Of a stretch of DNA of 64,000 bases, positions 11,746 to 23,748 are shown piece by piece. The stretch is from Cephalotus follicularis (lineage: Eukaryota > Streptophyta > Magnoliopsida > Oxalidales > Cephalotaceae), in NCBI GenBank assembly GCA_001972305.1, contig BDDD01001646.1:423495-487494 (forward strand), read 5' to 3'. The notes under the pieces are model-generated. The model had not been told where the DNA came from. It ran no database searches and worked only from the letters and a program-made list of their open reading frames with translations. The translations under genes were made by a program, and so were the position numbers. Each line of letters starts with the position of its first letter. Within the stretch, counting starts at the first letter, position 1.

Positions 11746-13099
11746 ATAGGTGAGTAATGGCGCTCTGCTGCGCTTACACTTAGCATACCATCATAGACCA
11801 ATGGTAAACTGCAGATCCAGGCTACGGACACCCGGGGCAGTTCCCATATAACACCCCATCATAGACAATGAGCCTGTTAAGGAGAGTTGAGCATCGTACG
11901 TATACCTCACCATCGACCGAAATCCCATGTGAGATATCACAGAGTTCCAGCATCAGAGTACAAGTACAATACCATAATCACAATGATACACCAGAGCCCG
12001 AGCCTTATATGCTCGTAAATCATATCACAATCAAGAAACATGCTCATGCTCAACAAAAGACATACGGGACTCAAGTCCCGAGTGAATAATCAAATAAGAC
12101 AAGTACAATCGGGCACATATCAAACAAGAGTCTCAAAATAATAAAAAGGAAGGGAATGGCCCACTCACTGGTTACTACAATCCACTATCGGGGACTAGTC
12201 TCTCGATGTTCCGGTTCAGCTACCGTATCCATGTCAAGGCTATATTCTCCATGTTACCCTTTGATCAGCATTACCAACCTTTTCATTAAAGCAAAGGAGT
12301 TAATCTACCTTCAATCATTTAATCATGGAAGCCAACATATTCAAGGCTTCCTAATGATTATCTCAATACTAATATGCTTCCATATAATAATTCCCCTTAA
12401 TCATTCTTTTAATCCATAAAAAAACATCAATTCTCCTTTCCTTCATAAAACCCAAAAATTTAATGATTAATCTATAATACTTTGCCCCAATTCTAGTCCA
12501 AACATCTTCTACTATCGAGCTATATTCATTACTTCAATCATCCTTCCTCCAATGCAAGCATATCCACAAATCTTAGCCATGAAATGATGGACTTACCTTA
12601 GCGTGCCAAAAGAAAGGATAATAACTCCATTACAAGCTTGATATTCTTTGAAGCAAATTGAAGAAGAACTAGGGAGCTTGTAAGCGGATATGATTTTGCC
12701 AAAGAGAATAAGATTTTCTGTTCTACCTTATTTATAAGGCTAAGAAGATACTAAGTATGGAAGGCTCTAGAACCCGTGAGAATAGTGTAGAACTTTTCTG
12801 AATTTTCTACATGTATCCAGCATAATTTGGGCCTTGAGGAAGCATGATTTCGGCCATATAGGAGGGAGTAAGTATTGGGCCTAATTATTGGGCCTTAAAA
12901 ATACTTAAATCCTTTTTCATAACTTTGCCGCAGGGTTACGCCAACCCTCTCCAGAGCATATTTACAATCCCACCATTCCTAGTCTACTCAACATATATCA
13001 AGTCTGCTCCGGAAGGCATTGAGTGGGTTTGCTCTTCATAAGTTTCCTTCCATTCTCAACATATGCCTAATCTGCAACACGTACAATGCCTTTTGTAGC

Positions 13100-13330
13100 A
13101 GCTCCCAGGTCTGCTTGGTAGAGTACCCCAAAAGCGATCATGATGCCGAGTAAACTCCAGGAACTGGTCTGCTCTGAAACCGTTAACGCAGGTCTGCTTC
13201 GCACTTCTCAACAAGTCTGCTCTACCAACGCAGGTCTGCTCTACACTGCTCTACAAGTCTTCTCTGCCAAAGCAAGTCTGCTCTATGCTACTCTGCAAGT
13301 CTTCTCTGCCAACGCAGGTCTTTGTAATCA
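13100..13330. repeat. AGGTCTGCTCTRC motif array (left LTR E)
   Basis: About ten copies of CAGGTCTGCTCTACCAACG-like units are spaced 16-25 bp apart. The right LTR counterpart, 22470-22740, differs in copy number and order, so the array has changed since insertion. Confidence 0.85.
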
Positions 13331-13616
13331 TTGCAGAGCATCCAATTGTTACGTTAAATCTAACAAAAGTATATCGAAGCTACTAGAGCTACTCTCGTGA
13401 TCCACTTCTTAAAGCTTATCAATCACCCATAGCGCCTTCTCCGGCCAAGGTCTACAACCTCTTTGGAAACCATGATTTCGAGGACATTGGTTGCGAAATA
13501 AATTCAGTGCATTCCTTTCATAATTTATCCAGATCTCCCAAGTTATAACGAAAGGCATGCACACATAAAATGTATACTTAATAGTTATTCTCTACAATGT
13601 AACACGGGATGTTATG

Positions 13617-13650
13617 GTATCCCCCCCCTTTTAAGAATTTTGTCCTCAAA
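13617..13650 (-). other. Polypurine tract of element E
   Basis: The plus strand CCCCCCCCTTTTAAGAATTTT gives, on the minus strand, AAAATTCTTAAAAGGGGGGGG directly before the 3' LTR. This is the usual plus-strand primer of chromoviruses. Confidence 0.8.
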
Positions 13651-13654
13651 ATTC

Positions 13655-13765
13655 ATTCACATCACTTTGAAAGTGATCTGGGTACTCTCTACTCACCTCG
13701 ACCTTACGTCTCCAAGTATCCTTAGCTTCTGGGTGATTCCTCCGAATAACCTTAACTACCGTGGG
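13655..13765 (-). pseudogene. Chromodomain-like pol tail relic of element E
   Basis: Minus-strand reading gives VVKVIRRNHPEAKDTW then REYPDHF, followed by NEF and a stop just before the polypurine tract. This matches the C-terminus of Tekay-type integrases (pattern VKVLWRNH...EATWE...YPHLF, as at 48290-48472). Only about 30 residues remain recognisable. Confidence 0.7.
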
Positions 13766-16240
13766 GATCCACAATACAAACACAGATCCATGGCTCAAGA
13801 AAGTTGAAACACACATTCTGTTAATCCGTTTGAAGATTGTAGAGTATACAGAAGCTTGAACTTATACTTCATAAAATTACATCAACAGTAGAAAGTTTCA
13901 ATTCTCGAGTCACCCAGTTATTAGCCAGGAATGTAGTCGAATAAAATGCGGATTTCCTTAAAGATGTCTATCCAAGTCTTTTAACACTGAGTGTGCTAGA
14001 CCACTTTCTCTACATTGCAATAGTGACCTTTGTCTCGAACCAAGAAAATCAGACCTGATGCTAAACGTCACATTTGAAACTCATATATAAGAGATTGGCG
14101 ACTTATTCTGTCAAAGATCAGATCTGATGGTTCACAATTTAATTCATCGAAAAATGCCTCTGCTTTAGATTGAGTTATTTTTAAGTAATTGAATACTTAT
14201 GGCGATGAAACTTAACGTTACTACCATGTACAAAACCACGAAGCTGTAGAAGCACAATTGATGAGCTCAGACCATTCTCTTCCAGAACATAGTTGATATA
14301 GTAACTAGCGTAATTACGTAGTTTAAACATGCCACAAACAACATCCACTGGCCTCGTACGCGTCACATACTACAGTAGATATCATATGTCATTCTTCTGT
14401 AGCAGCTTCTTGACCGGTAGGACTTAAAGGATACCGGTGTGTAGAATGAGTCATTCCTCAATTAACCTTTCCTTCGTCTCCTCTGATCGCGAAAGGTGCC
14501 AATCTTAAAGGGGTAGACTATTATTGTTCTAATATTGACATCCAATCCACATAGAGAGTGACGTCAAAATCTTTTATCATTATCAAAATCAAATTTGCTG
14601 AAATTTCCAGGTCCGTCACTCTGCATCTACGTCTTTATCTCAGCTGGATCAGCGAAGCCCGTGAATGGTATGCCTCCAAGGCATCTAACCACTACATCAA
14701 AATTGCTGGGAGTCAACCAGCATCAACCACCTGAACTACAAAGCAACAGGTTACAGCAAAACTGGCTGGAATAAAACTACAATTTCAAGGGGTATCATGC
14801 CACTAGCATGTTAACTTTTATAATAGGCAACTTCGATTAACATTAAACGAATATCCTAACCAATGAATATTCATCCAAAGACAAAGAAGAGAAATAGAGA
14901 CTTATTACTTAAGCATCTGTAACCCTGTCTGTATTGCCCTAGTTTATCCGTTGCATAATCAGTAACCATAATCCTCTCTATTCATCTCTGCATGAGATTT
15001 TTTTTATCCCCATCCTTAAAGATCTATATAAAACTGGCATTCCTTTACCATAGATGGTATCTTCTAGACACAGCCTTATAGGCTTAAACCTTCATCATCT
15101 CCGTTAATGGTTCTATCAAACACTAAACCCATATCACATATGTATAGATCTTAACTCCAAATCTTTCTAATTTATCAACCTTTATATTCATCCTAGCACC
15201 TTTAACAATTTCATGTCATCATATATCAGATATCAATAGCTCATCTCTAATACTCATTCTTAATACTGTCATTCACTACTCTGCTGTTAATCCTCACATA
15301 ATGAACTTTCTCACGTCCTATATCTTTATTCCTCTCCATCCTTCAAATATACCATTATATCTATAAAGAAATTAATGATTCACCTTTTCATAGAAAAACT
15401 TAACCACTATTTACAAACATGTCACCATTTTATAATATGTAATGCACTACTGAGTCTTTGTCATCAAAGAAACCATTACATAAAATTTGTAATAATCGAT
15501 CTCAGTAGGCTGAAACATCATCATACATTCGCAAGGATAATCTTTACTAAACTCTCCATAACAAAATTCACATCTATTCATTCAACAATCATAATGAGTT
15601 GGTAATAATCCCATTAATTCACATCAATTCATCCAACAAATATACAGACACATATTCAATAATACTTACCTCCAATGTTTGATCTCTTCCCAACCTTAAT
15701 AATCCTGGTTAAATAATAAATATCAAATCATAGCCATAAAAATCTATAAATCTTCAATCTCAGAACTTTTCATTACCATTGATATAATATCCTTCCCTTT
15801 ATGCATCAACTTATGCAATATACCCTTTCTTGCATACCCTCAAAGCCATATCTTAAAATATCAAAACTCGTCAAGTCATCTATAAGGAATACGTCCTATA
15901 AAAAGATTTCAATCCATGTCAAATCTCATTCATAATCCATCTCTAAACTTCTGATGTCTCATCTGTCATTCAAATTGACACATGCCATGATACTAGTCTG
16001 AACCTCTAGTAACAATCCATCACTATTAATAATTCATCACTGTCATGATGCCTAGAACATAAGTAAGAACCCTAAAATGGTTCCTCTGATATATTAGAGG
16101 TGCTCCGTCGCATACATCATGCCCTGCTATCTTATAATCATCTAGAATAGCTAGGCTATGGCCCACTAATACTCTGGTTCAGACACATAAATTTATAAAG
16201 GATTATAGAAAAATGATATCCTTGTGGTTAATTCGACCGC
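13765..16240. other. Internal region of element E without recognisable coding domains
   Basis: This region should hold RT, RNase H and integrase, but I could not recognise any motif (no YxDD, no DYRQLN, no TDHKSL) in any frame. The text from about 14950 to 16100 is AT-rich with short frames only. Either pol was replaced or deleted, or it has eroded beyond recognition by eye. Confidence 0.5.
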
Positions 16241-16830
16241 TCTTCCAACGGAGGTATTCTAGGAACACTCTGAACTAGAGACTCCGGTCTCAAACCATCT
16301 AAAAATTTCTAACCTTTCAAATTAATCTGCTATCAAAGCAGGAGCATAATAGGACATCTCTATAAACCAGTATTCATATTGCATCACTGTTATACTATCC
16401 TGACGCAGATGAACTCTCTCCGCCTCTCCTGGGCATACACCGTCATCAAAGAAGCCACATAGGCAATATATCATCCCAGCAGCCATACAGGCTATATATC
16501 CTCTTAGCAGCCACACAGGCTGTAAATCATCTTAACCTCACCAGATAAGAATATGCGATTCCATAGGTGAGAAATCTTCGTTGGCATTGAGTCTAACCCT
16601 GGTGGCCTACTAGCAGTGTAACGTGCTCCTTTCCATCAGGGAAGACGCATGTCGGACCCAGGAATCATCAGTAATCCTATCTAATCGATTATCTGCTCCA
16701 GACGACTCAACCACGCTTCTGCGTCTGCGGGGTTTCCCATCCTCTCAAATGATGTAGCTCCCAAGCGCTGCCTGCTCTCAATCGATAAAGGCTGAGATTT
16801 AGCAGTCCGGGTTAGTAAAGTGACTGATTA
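16240..16830 (-). pseudogene. Ty3/gypsy gag relic of element E
   Basis: The minus strand at about 16690-16780 reads RMGNPADAEAWLSRLEQIID, the start of the retrotransposon gag domain. At 16340-16420 it reads QDSITVMQYEYWFIEMSYYAPALI, the later gag block (usual form SMTVAEYE..F..L..YAP.L). Several stops and frame changes lie between. No zinc knuckle is recognisable. Confidence 0.75.
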
Positions 16831-18137
16831 CATCAACTCAAACTAACCACCTACAGCTGATGGAGGGGGAGGGGTAACATAGGTTAATATGTGCAGCAGG
16901 CTACGCTGTTGGAATATCAATGGTTTCCATAGACTAAGCGTCCTGCCACAGTATCCCAGGGTCGGCCTGCACATCAGGCTCCTTAGGATGGACTCCGCAA
17001 AATGTACATCCTGATCCGCAAGTGACCGAGAGGCTGTCCTACTCCCACCTCGGCCACATCCTCTTCATGACCACGGGGCACCATATCTTTCACATCCAAT
17101 AACAAGGTATCACTAATCATCATATAATCTATATGCCACGCATGCAATGCATATCCCGTAGAATCCCAAACCTACGCTATGATACCCAAATTGACATGAC
17201 CTATCCTCTAAACCATAAACTCACCAGACGAGCCATGCCATACTATACTTAGCCTTATTTTTTCCTCACTTTTTCTATATCCTTGACTTATACCAAAACA
17301 ACATTTTTTTTCAGAGGAGATGCATTACGCGTCGAGGTCTGCCTTATATCCCCAAGCTCTGCATAAGCTTCTCTACTCCAAGGCTGACCTCTACCTCTAA
17401 GGTCTGTTGTCGAGTATTGACCTCTACCTTAGCTTCTTTACATCAAGGCTGGCCTCTATTCCGGAGGTCTACTATCGAGCTTATGCTCTGATCTCTACCT
17501 ATGGCCTCTACTTCTGTGGTCTGCCATCAAGGCATCGAGGTCTGACCTCTTCCCCTGGTCTCTTCCTCTGTGGTCTACCTTCAGACATAGAGGTCTGACT
17601 TTGAGCTTTGAGCTCTAACCTCTTCCTCCGAGGTCTGCTCTGACATCCAGAGCTCTACATTCCATAGTCTGAGCTCTGACAACCATTACCCGAGCTCCGC
17701 CTTACCATATTTGAGCTCTGCCTTCAGCTCTGACTAGTATAACAGCGGATTCAACTACTAAGAAACAGTAGTTCAAGCACAAATATATATATTTCCACAC
17801 TCCCGAAGGAGGAATCAACAATTAATTCACCTCAATCCATCTTAAGGATATCACAATCGGTTTAAAATACTCTATTTCACTATATTAACCATCTAGAACC
17901 ATTATTACTCCAAATTTATCAACATTTCATAATAATTTCAGTTATCAACATAAACTTAACAACAATCCCATATGTCCCCATGCATGCATGTGTTACTGGC
18001 CGACTCTGCCGGTTAAACGTGCCTGTACTTCCGTGGCCTACCTTTAGTAATTCAATCTCTACTGTATTGGTGGATCAGGTGGGTCGTCCTCTACTGCCTC
18101 ATCTGAAAAATATAACTATGACACTACAGAAAAAGGG

Positions 18138-18565
18138 GGCAACGGCGAGGGCACTTCCCCTCGCCATTAAGTCAACGACGAGGGCATGGCGAGGGGACCA
18201 CACCCTCGCCAAATTACTCCTCGCCAACAAGTACGGCGAGGGTAGAGTCCCCTCGCCATTTACTGCCCTCGCCACATAGAGGGTATGGCTAGGGCAGTCT
18301 CCCCTCACCAGGGCCTCGCCATGGCGAGGGCACGGCGAGGGTATGGCTAGGGCACTGGGCTGCCCTGTCATCGCCTACCTCGTCGTGGCCTCGCTATGCC
18401 CTCGGCACACGGCGAGGGCGCGACGAGGGTATGGCTAGGGCCCGGGCTGCCCTGCCATCGCCTCCCTCGCCGTAGCCTCGCCATGCCCTCGCCATGGCGA
18501 GGGCATGGCGAGGCCATATGCCCTCGCCATATACAGTTTCTGCAGAACGCCCTCGCCATGACCTC
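18138..18565. repeat. Subterminal GGCGAGGGCA repeat array of the CACTA element
   Basis: The array holds dozens of copies of CCCTCGCCATGGCGAGGG-like sequence in both orientations, often as perfect small palindromes. A much shorter counterpart lies at the other end (20275-20370). In CACTA elements such subterminal repeats bind the element's own DNA-binding protein. The strong asymmetry (about 430 against about 95 bp) is notable. Confidence 0.9.
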
Positions 18566-18822
18566 GCCGAGCCCTCGCCATTCTACAGAACCTGCAACAA
18601 GAACTATCAGCAAAATCTCTACCCTAAACTCCAAGCAAAACCTGCAATTCATTTCAACAGCAACCACAACAGTTTATATTTGACAATTCTCAGCAATAGA
18701 CACATTTCATTCATTCTGCACTAACAAAACAATGGAAAAAAGTTGTCAGCATTTTATACAACGGATAATATGTCAAATACATAACAGTGTTAGAATATGT
18801 TAGATACAACAACAGACTACTA

Positions 18823-20212
18823 CTACTGGTCATCGCTATCACTATCATCCGAATCTCCGGATGGCTGGAAGGGGGGGTGCCGAGACCGCGGTGAACTGTG
18901 ATCAGATGGTGTGCGTGTGGACCGAGACTCCATCATCAGCTGCGTCATATTATCCATAAAAGTCTCCATCTTCGCCTCCATCCGGTCCAACTGGCCTTGA
19001 ATGTCTGACCCTGGGGTGCTCTGTGACGGTTGTGAAGTGAATGGGCAACTCTGACGTCCCACTCCCGACTGAGTACCTCGGAGTGCTTGTGGTAGCATCT
19101 TCGTGGAAGTCATATAGTTCCCTAATCCACGGATCTTGCCCTTCCGCCAGTAGCCTCCGTCCATGCCATGACGTCGAAGGGAGCCGCCACCCTAGTACCG
19201 TCGAGGCCCTCCACAGTATCCGGCCCAGCAGCAGCCCGGTACTTTTCCTACAAAAAATACAAGATTAATAAGTTAAGTGATTGTAATCAGTTAAGTGACA
19301 TTCATTTCAGTTTGTAACTCACCATCCTCTCCATTATAATAGGAGATGGAAGAGTATCATCCCCCGCCTTCTTATGGGTGTCTAAGTATACATCCACATG
19401 CGGTTTCCCCTTTGCCACCTGCAAGTCAAATGGTAATTTGAATTAGTTTGAAACACAAATTAAGTTTATTAATCACCATAATAATAAATTTAGTTTATTA
19501 CTCACCCCAATCTGCAACTGTCTCTCCATAGTGTGACTGCCGCCAGTGTAGGTAGTGTGTGCTTCGTTCGCCCTGTTGACGGCATTTGTTCTTGGCCGCC
19601 TCTGAAAATCCTCGGACAACCACCTGTTCACCATTTCATCCCACACTGGCCGTGGTATCTCTGCAGGGCCATGCTGCATGCACTCCGGGCTCATCTGCTG
19701 CACCCCAGCGCCCGTCATTGCCTTCCTCCTATAGTTACGCATCCATTTTGGGTAATTCTCCTGTGCGTAACTATAGAATGGTTGTTTGCTGTGTGCATCA
19801 GATGGAAGAAATTGGAAGTACTCCTACAAAACATCGGTGCCAAAACAATTAGTCGGTCAAAAACAACCTAAATAATATTTACGATAAATTGAAATAGTTT
19901 TACCCACCAATAGTTTCTCCCACAGTAGTTCCTTCTCTGCATTAGGCCACTGGCTCCAAGTGATCCATGGCTGTAGTATTCGGCTCTTGATGATGGACGC
20001 TATCATGTTCTTCACGTCCATCTCCTCAAAACACCTGCAATTAAACAAACAATTATTATCACATACATCATAGGTTAGGTTTAAAAAAATGTACTCAAAT
20101 TACTGGTCACTTTACCCATTCGGACTGATATGCCGAATAGGTATAACGTCAACCCCCTGCGGGGGCAAGTCCGCCCCCCTACTAGCTCCCCTCATCCGTC
20201 GCTGATGGGAAC
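18823..20212 (-). pseudogene. Transposase_24 (Ptta/En/Spm) gene of the CACTA element, five visible exons
   Basis: Exons read from the minus strand are 20212-20116, 20034-19904, 19823-19506, 19418-19323 and 19247-18823. All junctions have GT donors (GTAAAG, GTAAAA, GTGAG, GTGAG) and CAG/TAG acceptors, and no first ATG exon is obvious upstream. Exon 2 (MIASIIKSRILQPW) and exon 3 (EYFQFLPSD, PRPVWDEMVNRW, then TYTGGSHTMERQ) fit the Transposase_24 family. Exon 5 ends in a short coiled coil (QLDRMEAKMETFMDNMTQL) and an acidic Ser/Asp tail. Near 19150 the reading frame must shift by one base to keep the family pattern, so the last exon looks broken. The family's role is inferred to be DNA binding or accessory. 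Confidence 0.8.
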
Positions 20213-23200
20213 CTGATTCAAAAACATGGTTACGTTTCACTGTAAACATATATAATAAAATATAACAAAAAAGCTTCGAGGAGGGCACTAAGTGCCCTCG
20301 CCATGCCTTTCTTTAAAAAAAAATAAAAACCGGGCAAAACGGCGAGGAGACTTAATGCCCTCGCCGTTGGCCTATTTTTTAGTAGTGTGAGGGGGTTAGT
20401 CCGAATGACTAAGTGAGTTGGGACAAGTCATTCCCCACCGCATCCATACCAAAATGGGATGCGCTGAAGAAAAATAGTATGGCATGATCAAGGATAAAGT
20501 GAAATAAATATAAAGCTATAAAAAAAGTGAAATAAATCCAGGGAATGAATATATCATCAATGAGACTCCAAAAGAAAGGAACTCATAACTCAACACTGAA
20601 GTTTACCGAATAAAGTTCAATAAACATCAAAATGCAATAAAATATCAAGAATTTTGAATATGATGCATGATGAAGGAATGTGCCCAAATAATCATAAAAT
20701 CCAGGAATGCTGGTACAACCATACTGTCACCATCATATCTCATGTCCACCCGCCATATCTCATGGAAATACTGCTCTGCTGTCACATCTAATGGCAATAC
20801 TGCTCTGTCGCCATATCTAATGGCAATACTGTTCAACCGCTGCAGCAATATATATGTATATAGGTTTTAGGCTAAAGGATGTGCACATATCCTTCATATA
20901 TTGGTACAGAGTGCCTATACTCTGCCTCGTCCGATGGGTCGGCATGATCAGTGCATATACCCAGCCCTCGTCCGATAAATCTTAGCCTCGTCTGAGGGGC
21001 CTACATACACTGCAAGGACCCACCCCTAGTCCGATAAACCTCAGCCTTATCCGAGGGGCCTGCATACGCCGTAAGGACCCAGTCCTCGTCTAATAAACTG
21101 GTGTGATAGGTGAGTAACGGAGCTCTGCTGCGCTTACACTCAGCGTACCATCATAAACCAATGGTAAGCCGCAGATGCAGGCTATGGACACCTAGGGACA
21201 ATTCCCACATAACACCCACTCATAGACAATGAGCCTGTTAAGGAGAGTTGAGTGTTGTATGTACACCTCACCCTCGACCGAAATCCCATGTGACATATCG
21301 CAGAGTACCAGCATCAGAGTACAAGTACAACACCATAATCACAATGATACATAAAAGGGAGGGTGACCTAGTCACCCAAAGCCCGAGCCTTATATGCTCG
21401 TAATTCATATCATAATAAAGAAACATGCTCATGCTCAACAAAAGACATACGGACTCAAATCCTGAGCGAATCATCAAATAAGACAACTACAACCGGGGAC
21501 ATAACAAATAGGAGTCTCAAAATAACAAAAAGGAAGGGAATGTCCCACTCACTTGTTACTGCAATCCACTATCGCGGACTAGTCTCCCGATGTTCTGGTT
21601 CAACTACCTTATCCACGTCACGGCTACATTCTCCATGTTACCTTTTGATTAGCATTACCAACCTTTTCATTAAAGCAAAGGAGTTAATCTACCTTATATC
21701 ATTTAATCATGGAAGCCAACATATTCAAGGCTTCCTAATGATTATCTCAATAAGAATATGCTTACATATAATGATTCCCCTTAATCATTCTTTTAATCCA
21801 TACAAAACATCAATTCTCCTTTCCTTAATAAAACCCAAAAATTTAATGATTAATCTATAATACTTTGCCCCAAATCTAGTCCAAACATCTTCTACTATTG
21901 AACTATATTCATTACTTCAATCCTCCTTCCTCCAATGCAAACATATCCACAAATCTTAGCCATGAAATGATGGACTTACCTTAGTGTGCTAGAAGAAAGG
22001 ATAATAACTCCATTACAAGCTTGATTTTCTTTGAAGCAAATTGAAGAAGAACTGGGGAGCTTGTAAGCTGATATGATTCTGCCAAAGAGAACAAGATTTG
22101 TCGTTCTACCTTATTTATAAGGCCAAAAAGATACTAAGTATGGAAGGCTCTAGAACCCGTGAGAATAGTGTAGAACTTTGCTGAATTTTCTACATGTATC
22201 CAGCATAATTTGAGCCTTGAGGAAGCACGATTTTGGCCATATAGGAGGGATTAAGTATTGGGATGAATTATTGGGCCTTAAAAATATTTAAATCCTTTTT
22301 TGTAACTTTGCCGCAGGGTTACTCCAACCCTCTCCAGAGTAGATTTATAATCCCAGCTTTCCTAGTCTACTCAACATATATCAAGCCTGCTTTGGATGGC
22401 ATTGAGCGGGTCTGCTCTTCATAAGTTTCCTTCCATTCCTAGAATATGCCTAATCTGCACATGTATAATGCCTTTTTTAGCAGCTCCCAGGTCTGCTTGG
22501 CAGAGTACCCCAAAAGCGATCATGATGCCGAGCAGATTCCGGGAACTAGTCTGTTCTCCAACCGTTAACGCAGTTCTGCTCCGCACTTATCTGCAAGTCT
22601 ACTCTACCAACGCAAGTCTCCTCTGCGCTGCTCTACAAGTTTTATCTGCCAACGCAGGTCTGCCCTGTTAGTCTTCTATGCCAATGGAGGTCTGCTCTAC
22701 AAGTCTTCTCTACCAACGCAGGTCCTTGTAGTCATTGCACAGCATCCAATTGTTACGTTCAATCTAACAGAAGTATATCGAAGCTACTAGAGCTACTCTC
22801 GTGATCCACCTCTTAAAGCTTATCAATCACCCACAGCGCCTTCTCTGGACAAGGTCTACAACCTCTTTGAAAACCACTTTTTTTAAGACATTGGTTCCGA
22901 AATAAATTCAGTGCATTCCTTTCGTAATTTATCCAAATATCCCAAGTTATAACGAAAGTCAAGCACATATAAAATGTATACTTAATAGTTATTCTCTACA
23001 ATGTAACATGGGGTGTTACATCTATATTGTATAGAGATTGTCTTGCTTTGGTCTTCACCTTACTTAGTTCTTTTGCGGGACTAACGATTGGGTGGTCTTT
23101 TGGATTGATAGAATCTGTATGAATATAAGCGAGTGCGCAACATGGGATCGCACACATGAGTGAAGGTGATCGGATCTAATTTGGTCTTATTATACTTTGG

Positions 23201-23737
23201 ACTGTTGAAATCCTTGGACAAGGTTGAGATGGACTGGAAATTGGATTTCTGGGAAGGTCTACCGAAAGTCCTACTAATGATCAGAGATTTTAGTTAATGA
23301 GGTATAACTAGGGTTGAAACATATCATTACCCTAGACCTCAGTCTAGGGCAAGTATGACCAGGGACTATAGTACACGTGAATTGACGACATGAAAAAGTC
23401 ACGCGTTACGAAGATGTGTGATAAATTATGAAAAAATTAATTGGATTAATTTCTCACCTATATAATATTGCATATTAGTCTGTGAGCATTTTAAATATGT
23501 CTGCGACTATTTAGAATGGCTTAACCGAACCCTCAGAGCGTTTCGGTAATTTATTAAAACTACCGATAATAACCGTGACTTTAGAGTCCCTACCTGAGAA
23601 TGGTATCTCAATAAATGTTGGACATTTATATCTTGGTGATAATTATAAAATCATATATTGGTTAAGTGGATTATGTGAAATGTGTCATCATTAGATGATT
23701 GACACATATCACTACCTCACTTAATCCTACCTAACTA

Positions 23738-23748
23738 ATATATAAAGG
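23738..23748 (+). promoter_or_regulatory. Putative TATA box of LTR F
   Basis: ATATATAAAGG lies about 760 bp before the LTR end, in a position expected for the U3/R boundary of a long LTR. Confidence 0.5.

Larger units (their letters stand above)
10070..13616 (-). repeat. Left (3') LTR of element E
   Basis: It starts TGACACTACCCGTCC. It ends GGGATGTTATG at 13616, where the right copy has GGGTGTTACA, so the terminal CA is mutated. It aligns with 17192-23020 along its whole length once the CACTA insertion is removed (3547 against about 3560 bp). Four separate internal tandem arrays are listed individually. Open frames within it are repeat-driven. Confidence 0.9.
18122..20387 (-). mobile_element. 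Non-autonomous CACTA (En/Spm) DNA transposon
   Basis: The ends are CACTACAGAAAAAGGGGGC on the left and the complement of CACTACTAAAAAATAGGCC on the right. Both run into CAACGGCGAGGGCA. The flanking 3 bp duplication is TGA (18119-18121 and 20388-20390). The empty site is preserved in the left LTR of element E at about 11035, which confirms the boundaries. It is 2266 bp long. It holds one spliced gene of the Transposase_24 (Ptta/En/Spm) type on the minus strand but no DDE transposase, so it needs a partner element to move. Confidence 0.95.
10070..23020 (-). mobile_element. Ty3/gypsy element E with long LTRs, inserted in LTR F
   Basis: Exact 5 bp duplications TCTAT flank it at 10065-10069 and 23021-23025. 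The left LTR is 10070-13616 and the right LTR 17192-23020. Polarity is minus: a polypurine tract complement (CCCCCCCC then TTTTAAGAATTTT) follows the left LTR, and a degenerate PBS (minus strand GGGTATCATAGCG) precedes the right LTR. The internal region of about 3.6 kb keeps only gag and chromodomain-tail relics, so the element is a deletion derivative or heavily eroded. It must be younger than LTR F and older than the CACTA element in its right LTR. Confidence 0.9.
17192..23020 (-). repeat. Right (5') LTR of element E, carrying a CACTA insertion
   Basis: It starts TGACATGACC and ends GGGGTGTTACA. After removal of 18122-20387 and one 3 bp duplication it matches the left LTR end to end. Arrays corresponding to those in the left LTR lie at 17330-17735, 20725-20840, 20920-21105 and 22470-22740. 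A degenerate primer-binding site lies just left of it on the minus strand (17172-17188). Confidence 0.9.

Noticed and set aside
14181..14366. 61-codon minus-strand ORF in element E as a pol fragment
   Set aside because: I could not place any RT, RNase H or integrase motif in it.
18099..18724. Overlapping open frames on both strands (up to 99 codons)
   Set aside because: They lie in the GGCGAGGGCA subterminal array of the CACTA element. The open frames follow from GC-rich repeats lacking stops.
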